Shown piece by piece: positions 1 through 4,945 of a stretch of DNA of 7,220 nt. A model generated the notes under the pieces. That model saw nothing but the letters and a program-made list of their open reading frames with translations. It made no database searches and was not told the DNA's origin. This DNA is from PWHW01 sp964435025 (lineage in GTDB: Bacteria > Patescibacteriota > Minisyncoccia > Minisyncoccales > PWPS01), in NCBI GenBank assembly GCA_964435025.1, contig CAYSXL010000023.1:1-7220 (forward strand). The letters are read 5' to 3'. Each line of letters opens with the position of its first letter. Within the stretch, counting starts at the first letter, position 1. Both the position numbers and the translations under genes were made by a program.

Positions 1-55
1 AAAAATTTTTGCTTGCAAAGAATATTCTGAATGTTGTATTACGGGGTCAACCCCG
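1..55. repeat. 55-bp direct repeat, copy 1 (possibly cut by window start)
   Basis: These 55 bases recur without mismatch at 140-194, so the repeat period is 139 bp. The unit is a chain of small palindromes: AAAAATTTTT (1-10), TTTGC-TT-GCAAA (8-19), AGAATATTCT (19-28), and a GC-rich one at its right end. In this copy the last palindrome is TACGGGGT-CA-ACCCCGTA (40-57), with 8-base arms that reach two bases past the shared unit. The copy begins at base 1, so the true left end may lie outside the window. The interval between the copies (56-139) is not repeated. Function is unknown; an interspersed palindromic repeat is the most neutral reading. Confidence 0.9.
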
Positions 56-139
56 TATATCAACATGCAGAGAAAGCATTATTTTTTTCCTTTCTGTTAC
101 TTTTTATTTCCTCACCAACAACTCTACTTTCCAAAGTTC

Positions 140-194
140 AAAAATTTTTGCTTGCAAAGAATATTCTGAATGTTGTATTACGGGGTCAACCCCG
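140..194. repeat. 55-bp direct repeat, copy 2
   Basis: Identical to 1-55. After the shared part the copies diverge: here CCCCG is followed by CACC, which starts a second hairpin, where copy 1 continues with TATAT. The final palindrome therefore has only 6-base arms here (CGGGGT/ACCCCG, 181-194). The base before the copy (C at 139) gives a left boundary at or near 140, consistent with a discrete unit. No transposase gene or target-site duplication is visible. Confidence 0.9.
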
Positions 195-210
195 CACCAG
201 TCGGTGCGGG
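191..210. other. Perfect 8-bp GC-rich hairpin next to repeat copy 2
   Basis: CCCGCACC (191-198) and GGTGCGGG (203-210) are exact inverse complements around the loop AGTC. The left arm shares bases 191-194 with the right arm of the repeat's own CGGGG/CCCCG palindrome (181-194), so the two hairpins cannot form together on one strand. No T-run follows on either strand, so this is not a standard intrinsic terminator. Confidence 0.7.
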
Positions 211-270
211 ACTCGCCTATAATTAGAGCAAAATCTCGAAAGGTTTTTATTTTTTTATTTTTTCATTATA
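211..270 (+). promoter_or_regulatory. Leader of the membrane-protein/Clp unit with a possible -10 box
   Basis: A perfect TATAAT lies at 218-223, about 48 bases before the ATG at 271. No recognisable -35 hexamer sits 16-18 bases upstream, because that space is taken by the 191-210 hairpin. The rest, especially 245-263, is very T-rich, with no Shine-Dalgarno sequence before the ATG. A second TATAAT (267-272) overlaps the start codon and is less likely to serve this gene. Low confidence: the box could be chance in AT-rich DNA. Confidence 0.3.
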
Positions 271-678
271 ATGAAAGCAATGTGGAAAGTTGCGGATGAA
301 AAAAATATATTTGTTTCGTGGTTGGTGTGGCATTATATTGTAGCACCAAGGGAAGTTTTAAATAAGTTGAAAAATATTTTTTCTTTCGGGTTGGATTATT
401 TCTCGATTCCTTTTTTAATAAGAACTCTCTTTGCTCCCTGGAGGAAATATAAATTCTCTTATGGTAGGGGATTTGATGCAGCTCGTTTTTTCGAAGCTTT
501 GGCATTTAATACTTTTTCACGCATTATGGGAATGATAATGCGTTGTGCGGTAATTCTTGTAGGAGTATTAACACAGTTGATGGTTTTATTTGTAGGAGTC
601 CTTAGTATTATTTTCTGGATATTCCTTCCCATTATCACAGCGCTTACTTTAATAATATCAATACAATGGTTAATTTAG
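271..678 (+). CDS. Small integral membrane protein of unknown function
   Basis: 135 residues. I cannot assign a named function. The N-terminal part is aromatic-rich: W17, W20-H21-Y22 and A25-P26, then YFSIPFLIRTLFAPWRKY (residues 43-60) and YGRGFD (64-69), a motif-rich layout suggesting a conserved family. The C-terminal part (about 92-133) is strongly hydrophobic and should form one or two membrane helices. There is no cleavable signal peptide, catalytic motif or cysteine pair. The ATG at 271 has no ribosome binding site; the in-frame ATG at 280 (residue 4) is an equally possible start. The stop codon lies 13 bases inside the following Clp-like gene, so the two are almost certainly cotranscribed and translationally coupled. 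Since that ATPase also begins with membrane helices, a role as its membrane partner or adaptor is a reasonable inference without direct evidence. Confidence 0.8.
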   Translation: MKAMWKVADEKNIFVSWLVWHYIVAPREVLNKLKNIFSFGLDYFSIPFLIRTLFAPWRKYKFSYGRGFDAARFFEALAFNTFSRIMGMIMRCAVILVGVLTQLMVLFVGVLSIIFWIFLPIITALTLIISIQWLI

Positions 679-3182
679 ATATAAAGAAAGCGTCGATTCA
701 TAGAGCGCTTCTTTTGAATAAAGTAGTTTTTGCGAGGAAGGCGTGGGTTTTTAGAGATCTCTTCCTGTTTTTTTCTTTTATATTCATCTCTCTTTTTCTC
801 CTGGGAGGTTATATTGAGTTTCAAAGTCCTTCCTTGTCCTTCGCGATAGGGCTGACATCTTTTTTCTTCTTTTTATTCTTTTTGCAGTTGGATCTTTTTT
901 TTAATTACTATCTCCAAAAACCGAAACTTCTTTTGCATATCAAAGAAGCATCAAAAAATATTAGCAAGATAAATATTGCCGAATATTTAACCCTGGATGT
1001 CGCATCTATTATTGATAAAACCGAAAGAAGAGGGGGCGCGGATTCATATCTTCTGCTTTTTCATCTTTTAAGGGATACTTCCGACATGGATTTTGTTTTT
1101 AATCGTGCACTTATAAATAAGGAAGAAACGTTACGTGAGCTAAATAATATTTTTGAAAGAAAGGGGGAGGTTTTAGAAAAAGGACATTCAAATTGCTTCG
1201 AGGAAACCGTAAAAGAGGCTTTTAACGTTGCTATAAAGAGAGGGGGAGAGAGAATTACAGAAGAAGACCTTTTTGTTGCACTGGGGAAGTGTAATAGGTA
1301 TTTACAAGAGCTTTTATATAGGACCGGTTTAAAAGACGAGGATGTTTTTGAGCTTGCCTGTTGGCAGCGGAGAATTAATAAGAAGGAAGATCTCTTTGCT
1401 TATAAAAATCTTATTAAGAGAGGAAGGATTGGAGTAGAATGGGCTTCCGGATATACTCCCTTTCTTGATAAGTTCTCCATCGACTGGACAAGGGCGTTAA
1501 AAGCATCCGGTTTTCCGGAAACGGTGGGGCACAAAGCGGAAGGAGTTTCCATAGAGAGAGTACTTTCAAGGAACGAGGCGAATAGTGGTGTTTTGGTCGG
1601 TGAACCGGGAACCGGAAGGAGAAGTATAATTCAGAAAATTGTGGGCAAAAGTTTTTTAGGGGAAAGTCTTCCGGAAGTGAATCACCGGCGGTTTTTGGAG
1701 CTTAATATGTCATCCCTTTTGGCGCATGCCAACGGAGTGGAGGAAATGGAGAAAGTTCTTGACGAGCTTTTTAGTGAGGCGGCAAGGGCGGGAAACGTGA
1801 TTTTAATAATCGATGAACTACATAATTATATAGGAGGAGAGCAGAGACCGGGGTATCTTGATATTTCGGGAATGCTTAATTCCTATCTTCACTTGCCCCA
1901 GTTTCGACTCCTCGGAGTAACAAGTTTCTCCGGATTCCGTCAAAATATAGAAAAACATTCTTCAATAGCTCCACTTCTTGAAAAAGTAGAAGTAAAAAGT
2001 GCGACCAAAAAGGATACCCTTATTCTTATGCAAAAAACCGCTCTCTTTCTGGAAAGAAAGTACCGTAAACTTATTCCTTTTGTTTCTTTGAAAAAAATAA
2101 TTTATTTATCGGAACGATATATGGAGAATGCCCCTTTTCCGGAAAAAGCACTTGATTTACTGGAAGAAGCGGTGGTGCATGTAAATCAACAAGGAGGGGA
2201 AATTCTTCTTCCGGAACACCTTGAGAAAATAGTTTCCGAGCGGACGGAGGTTCCCGTGGGGGATGCCGACGAAAAAGAGAAAGCAACTTTATTAAACTTG
2301 GAAAACCTTTTACATGAAAAAATGATTGACCAAGAAGAAGCGGTAAAAGCGGTTTCTTTTGCGCTTAGAAGATCACGAGCGGATATTGATACGAGAAAAG
2401 GCCTTATTGGAAGTTTTCTTTTTCTGGGACCTACGGGGGTTGGTAAGACACAAATGGGCAAGGTTCTTGCCGAAGTCTATTTCGGGGACATAAAGAAAAC
2501 CATTCGCATTGATATGTCCGAATTCCAAAATATATCGGATATTTATCGTCTCATAGGATCTTCGAAAGAAGAAGGTGTACTCACCTCCAAGGTAAGAGAA
2601 GACCCTTTTTCGCTTATTTTACTTGATGAAATAGAAAAAGCCCATCCGGACATTCTCAATCTTTTTCTACAAGTTTTGGATGAAGGGCATATTACCGATG
2701 GGTCGGGAAGGAAAGTTAGCTTTAAGAACTGTATAGTTATTGCTACCAGCAATGCGGGATATCAAGTCATTTTGGATTCTTTTGAAAAAGAAGAAAAAGA
2801 CTGGAAAGAGGTAAAAGAAAAAATAATGAAAAACCTCTTTCAAAGAGCGGTATTTAGACCGGAATTTGTGAACCGTTTCGATGAAGTGGTTTTGTTTAAA
2901 CCGCTTACGAAGGAAAATCTTATCTCTATAGCGGGGCTTCAACTCGAGGAGATGGCGAGTAATTTTAAGGACAAGGATATCAATTTCATTATTACCGATG
3001 AACTTCGAGAAAAGATAGTGGATTTAAGTTACGACCCTGTATTTGGTGCAAGGGAGATGCAGAGAGCTATACAGGATAATATAGGGGATGTCCTTGCTTC
3101 CGCTATTTTGGAAGAAAAGGTGAAAAGAGGAGAGAGTTTTACTATTAATCCAGAAGATTTTTCCATTGAGAAACAGCACTGA
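666..3182 (+). CDS. Membrane-anchored Clp-family AAA+ ATPase (ClpC/ClpA-like, divergent)
   Basis: 838 residues. A basic N-terminus (1-30) is followed by two hydrophobic helices (about 31-52 and 57-80), probably a hairpin leaving both ends in the cytoplasm. A Clp N-terminal-like double repeat covers about 106-236. First AAA+ module: P-loop GEPGTGRRS (312-320), with R318 where the Walker A lysine belongs; Walker B VILIIDE (378-384); no arginine finger, since the usual ERRF position reads APLL (435-438). A linker without the ClpB/ClpC coiled-coil middle domain leads to the second module: P-loop GPTGVGKT (588-595), Walker B LILLDE (650-655), sensor-1 N696, arginine finger R737 in FVNRFDE, sensor-2 R796 in FGAR. 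This module should bind and hydrolyse ATP. The pore-loop-1 stretch with GYVG is missing (RLIGSSKEEGVLT, 628-640), and no clear ClpP-docking [IVL]GF tripeptide follows sensor 1. Family assignment is firm; protease association or unfoldase activity is doubtful. The ATG at 666 overlaps the upstream gene and lacks a Shine-Dalgarno sequence. Stop is TGA. Confidence 0.93.
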   Translation: MVNLDIKKASIHRALLLNKVVFARKAWVFRDLFLFFSFIFISLFLLGGYIEFQSPSLSFAIGLTSFFFFLFFLQLDLFFNYYLQKPKLLLHIKEASKNISKINIAEYLTLDVASIIDKTERRGGADSYLLLFHLLRDTSDMDFVFNRALINKEETLRELNNIFERKGEVLEKGHSNCFEETVKEAFNVAIKRGGERITEEDLFVALGKCNRYLQELLYRTGLKDEDVFELACWQRRINKKEDLFAYKNLIKRGRIGVEWASGYTPFLDKFSIDWTRALKASGFPETVGHKAEGVSIERVLSRNEANSGVLVGEPGTGRRSIIQKIVGKSFLGESLPEVNHRRFLELNMSSLLAHANGVEEMEKVLDELFSEAARAGNVILIIDELHNYIGGEQRPGYLDISGMLNSYLHLPQFRLLGVTSFSGFRQNIEKHSSIAPLLEKVEVKSATKKDTLILMQKTALFLERKYRKLIPFVSLKKIIYLSERYMENAPFPEKALDLLEEAVVHVNQQGGEILLPEHLEKIVSERTEVPVGDADEKEKATLLNLENLLHEKMIDQEEAVKAVSFALRRSRADIDTRKGLIGSFLFLGPTGVGKTQMGKVLAEVYFGDIKKTIRIDMSEFQNISDIYRLIGSSKEEGVLTSKVREDPFSLILLDEIEKAHPDILNLFLQVLDEGHITDGSGRKVSFKNCIVIATSNAGYQVILDSFEKEEKDWKEVKEKIMKNLFQRAVFRPEFVNRFDEVVLFKPLTKENLISIAGLQLEEMASNFKDKDINFIITDELREKIVDLSYDPVFGAREMQRAIQDNIGDVLASAILEEKVKRGESFTINPEDFSIEKQH

Positions 3183-3208
3183 GTTTACAAGAAGAAAATA
3201 AAGTTATT

Positions 3209-3234
3209 AACCGGAGAGCTATCTCCGGTTTTTT
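3209..3234 (+). terminator. Intrinsic terminator after the Clp-like gene
   Basis: AACCGGAGA (3209-3217) pairs perfectly with TCTCCGGTT (3222-3230) across the loop GCTA, and the last two stem bases begin a six-T run (3229-3234). It lies 26 bases after the TGA stop and before the mraZ promoter, so it separates the upstream two-gene unit from the dcw operon. On the other strand the hairpin is followed by TTAATAACTT, a poor T-tract, so it probably acts in one direction. Confidence 0.9.
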
Positions 3235-3260
3235 ATTACTTAGCTATGGAAGCACAAGGG

Positions 3261-3289
3261 TTGACAAGTTAATATTTGTGGAATAAAAT
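3261..3289 (+). promoter_or_regulatory. Sigma-70-type promoter of the dcw operon
   Basis: A consensus -35 TTGACA (3261-3266) and a -10 TAAAAT (3284-3289, one mismatch to TATAAT) are separated by an ideal 17 bases. Predicted transcription start is around 3296, giving a leader of about 65 bases before the mraZ ATG. It sits just after the terminator and just before the MraZ-type boxes, as expected for the regulated start of a division cluster. Confidence 0.85.
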
Positions 3290-3308
3290 GGAAGCACTAT
3301 ATAAAAAA

Positions 3309-3359
3309 GTGGGGGAAAGTGGGGAAAACTCTGGGGAAACATACCATTATTTGGGGAAA
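3309..3359 (+). promoter_or_regulatory. Probable MraZ operator: four TGGGG-type boxes in the mraZ leader
   Basis: Four direct copies of TGGGG(G)AAA start at 3310, 3320, 3332 and 3352, with intervals of 10, 12 and 20 bases, close to whole helix turns. The first two read GTGGGG. Known MraZ proteins bind direct GTGGG(A/G)-type repeats about 10 bp apart in front of their own gene, so content, spacing and position agree. Two weaker TGGAA copies at 3279 and 3289, again 10 bases apart, overlap the -10 region and may extend the array. The boxes lie mostly downstream of the predicted start, so bound MraZ could block initiation or early elongation. The last GGGG (3353-3356) is also the only Shine-Dalgarno-like sequence before mraZ. 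Confidence 0.8.
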
Positions 3360-3362
3360 ACT

Positions 3363-3794
3363 ATGTTCATAGGAGAGTATACATATAAAATAGATGACAA
3401 AAAAAGACTCGCTGTTCCGGGAAAATTCCGTAGCGCCTTAAAGAAGAAGGCGGTTATCACACGGGGTCTGGAAAGAAGTCTTTTTCTTTTTCCGAAAACG
3501 GAGTGGGAGAAGATGGCGGAAAAAATGAACAATCTTCCTTTTGTACAAAAAGATGCGCGAGGCTTTGCAAGAATTATGTTTGCCGGGGCGATGGAGGTAG
3601 AGTTTGACTCTCTGGGAAGGATTCTTATACCCGACTATTTAAAGGAATACGCTTCACTTAAAAAAGAAGTTGTTTTTGCCGGTGTACATAAAAGAATTGA
3701 AGTTTGGGACAAGAAGATGTGGGAAGATTATAAAAAGAGAACAGAAGATGAAATAGGGAATATCGCGGAAAGATTAAAAGAATTGGGAATATAG
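3363..3794 (+). CDS. mraZ: MraZ transcriptional regulator of the dcw cluster
   Basis: 143 residues, the usual size for MraZ, an AbrB/SpoVT-like DNA-binding protein that forms rings and controls its own division cluster. Both family DxxxR motifs are present, one per repeat half: D11-DKK-R15 followed by LAVPGKFR, and D82-SLG-R86 followed by ILIP. The start is placed at the ATG beginning MFIGEY, the conserved MraZ N-terminus. An upstream in-frame ATG (3288) and TTG (3276) lie in the promoter and operator region and would add a non-family extension. GGGG stands 6 bases before the ATG as a weak ribosome binding site. The C-terminal tail (about 117-143) is charged and probably helical. It is the first gene of the operon, 3 bases before rsmH, and is probably autoregulated through the boxes in its leader. 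Confidence 0.95.
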   Translation: MFIGEYTYKIDDKKRLAVPGKFRSALKKKAVITRGLERSLFLFPKTEWEKMAEKMNNLPFVQKDARGFARIMFAGAMEVEFDSLGRILIPDYLKEYASLKKEVVFAGVHKRIEVWDKKMWEDYKKRTEDEIGNIAERLKELGI

Positions 3795-3797
3795 GAT

Positions 3798-4658
3798 ATG
3801 CACACGTCAGTTTTAGTGGACGAAGTATTGCACTTTTTAAAGCCAGAAAGTAACGGAAATTTTATCGACTGTACGGCGGGGAGCGGGGGACACAGCAAAA
3901 GTATTTTGGGAAAAACAGAGCCGAAGGGAAAAGTTCTGGCATTCGAATGGGATAAAGATCTTTATAAATTACTTAAAAAAAAGGAAGACAAACGTTTTTC
4001 GGTAGTTAACGAGTCCTATACGAATTTAAAAGAAGTGGTGGATAGGGAGGCATTTTATCCCGTAAACGGTATCTTGTTTGACCTCGGGTTTTCCAGTTTT
4101 CATGTTGATGAAAGTAAGAGAGGATTTTCTTTTATGCGAGATGAGGTTCTTGATATGCGGTACAACAGGGAAATTCTCCTTACGGCAAAGGAGATTGTAA
4201 ACAAAGCAAAAGAGAAAGATCTTTTCTACATTCTTAAGAATTACGGTGAGGAGGAATATGCGGGAAGAATTGCAAAAAAGATAGTTTTCAGAAGAGAGAA
4301 TAAACCAATAAAGAACACGGGTGATTTGGTGAAAATCGTTGAAAGCGCGGTTCCTGAGGAATACAAAGAAAGAAGGATACATTGTGCAACAAAGACCTTT
4401 CAGGCGATTAGGATTGCTGTAAACGCGGAACTTTTAAACCTTAAAGCGGCGCTTCCGCAAGCACTTGAGATTTTAGAAAAGGGGGGAAGAATAGTGGTTA
4501 TATGTTTTCATGGCGGGGAAGAAGAAATAGTTAAAAGTTTCTTTAAAAAAAGCAATGTGGAAATTATTACAAAATCGCCAACAAATCCGGCAGAAGAAGA
4601 GATAAATAAAAACGTGCGTTCAAGGTCGGCAAAATTATATGCAGTAACAAAAAAATAA
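3798..4658 (+). CDS. rsmH: 16S rRNA (cytosine(1402)-N4)-methyltransferase RsmH
   Basis: 286 residues, slightly shorter than the usual 300-320. RsmH (MraW) uses S-adenosylmethionine to methylate N4 of C1402 in the decoding centre of 16S rRNA. Visible family signatures: N-terminal HTSVLVDEVL (2-11), SAM-binding FIDCTAGSGGHS (22-33), acidic FEWDKD (49-54), FDLGFSS (94-100), RGFSFMRDEVLDMRY (108-122), HCATKTFQAIRIAVNAEL (195-212), GGRIVVICFH (229-238) and C-terminal RSRSAKLYAV (274-283). Deviations: the usual SFHSLED(R) reads CFHGGEEE (236-243), and the usual ATRTFQ reads ATKTFQ. The insert domain between the SAM motifs is present. It begins 3 bases after mraZ with only a short AGG near the ATG, and its stop is one base before the next gene, so it is cotranscribed with both neighbours. 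Confidence 0.96.
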   Translation: MHTSVLVDEVLHFLKPESNGNFIDCTAGSGGHSKSILGKTEPKGKVLAFEWDKDLYKLLKKKEDKRFSVVNESYTNLKEVVDREAFYPVNGILFDLGFSSFHVDESKRGFSFMRDEVLDMRYNREILLTAKEIVNKAKEKDLFYILKNYGEEEYAGRIAKKIVFRRENKPIKNTGDLVKIVESAVPEEYKERRIHCATKTFQAIRIAVNAELLNLKAALPQALEILEKGGRIVVICFHGGEEEIVKSFFKKSNVEIITKSPTNPAEEEINKNVRSRSAKLYAVTKK

Positions 4659-4659
4659 A

Positions 4660-4944
4660 ATGAACAATACTTTCAAACTGATTTGCATATTAATGACGTC
4701 CCTTATAGTTGTACTTACTTTTTCCTGTATTTCTCAGATTGTTAGCATTACTCAAGAAACTTATCTTGCTCAGAGGTATCAGGAAAAAATAAATACGATT
4801 ACAAGGGAAGCGACATCTCCTTTTCAGGTCAATGGAGATATTTCTATGAGTAAGGTTGAAGAGATGGCGCGTGAAAAGAATTTTACGAACTCGGAATCGG
4901 TGAGTTATGTGGAAGTACTCGCAACAGAGGTTGTAATTAGGTAA
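4660..4944 (+). CDS. ftsL: FtsL-like divisome protein
   Basis: 94 residues with FtsL architecture: a short N-terminus, one membrane helix (about 6-30) without a signal cleavage site, a polar probably coiled-coil segment (about 31-50), and a tail with a KVEEMAREKNF stretch (65-75) followed by VSYVEV (81-86), resembling the usual FtsL ending (x-E-x-A-R-E-x-L-G-M ... V-Y-I). FtsL pairs with FtsB-type proteins to activate the septal synthase FtsW-FtsI. Primary sequence is weakly conserved in this family, so the call rests on topology, size and position between rsmH and ftsI, which is the canonical ftsL slot. Gaps on both sides are one base; no Shine-Dalgarno sequence precedes the ATG. Two cysteines (C9, C23) lie in the membrane helix. 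Confidence 0.78.
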   Translation: MNNTFKLICILMTSLIVVLTFSCISQIVSITQETYLAQRYQEKINTITREATSPFQVNGDISMSKVEEMAREKNFTNSESVSYVEVLATEVVIR

Positions 4945-4945
4945 A

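Noticed and set aside
1..194. CRISPR array
   Set aside because: Only two repeats are seen, each 55 bases and rich in internal palindromes, with an 84-base interval; size, spacing and absence of cas genes do not fit.
191..210. Hairpin as an intrinsic terminator of an upstream gene
   Set aside because: No run of T follows the stem on either strand.
267..272. TATAAT overlapping the first ATG as the promoter of the two-gene unit
   Set aside because: A start from it would fall inside the coding sequence of the small membrane protein, and no -35 box is seen; it could at most drive an internal transcript.
9..299. Open frames of 96 and 63 residues (9-299 and 31-222) across the repeat region
   Set aside because: They run through the noncoding repeat in different frames (the 139-bp offset shifts frame), have no ribosome binding site or recognisable motif, and one overlaps the start of the 271-678 gene.
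3180..3182. TGA as a sense codon (glycine code 25)
   Set aside because: Reading through would extend the Clp protein across the strong terminator and the mraZ promoter; the protein already ends at the normal Clp C-terminus, and no in-frame TGA occurs inside the genes.
3276..3362. Longer MraZ N-terminus starting at TTG 3276 or ATG 3288
   Set aside because: These codons lie in the promoter and before the predicted transcript start; the extension reads through the operator boxes, whereas MFIGEY at 3363 is the family N-terminus.
4026..4382. Minus-strand open frames, for example 4026-4382 (118 residues), 6539-6850 (103 residues), 2186-2461 and 2667-2942
   Set aside because: They lie opposite well-supported genes, show no family motifs, and their composition is that of antisense shadows.
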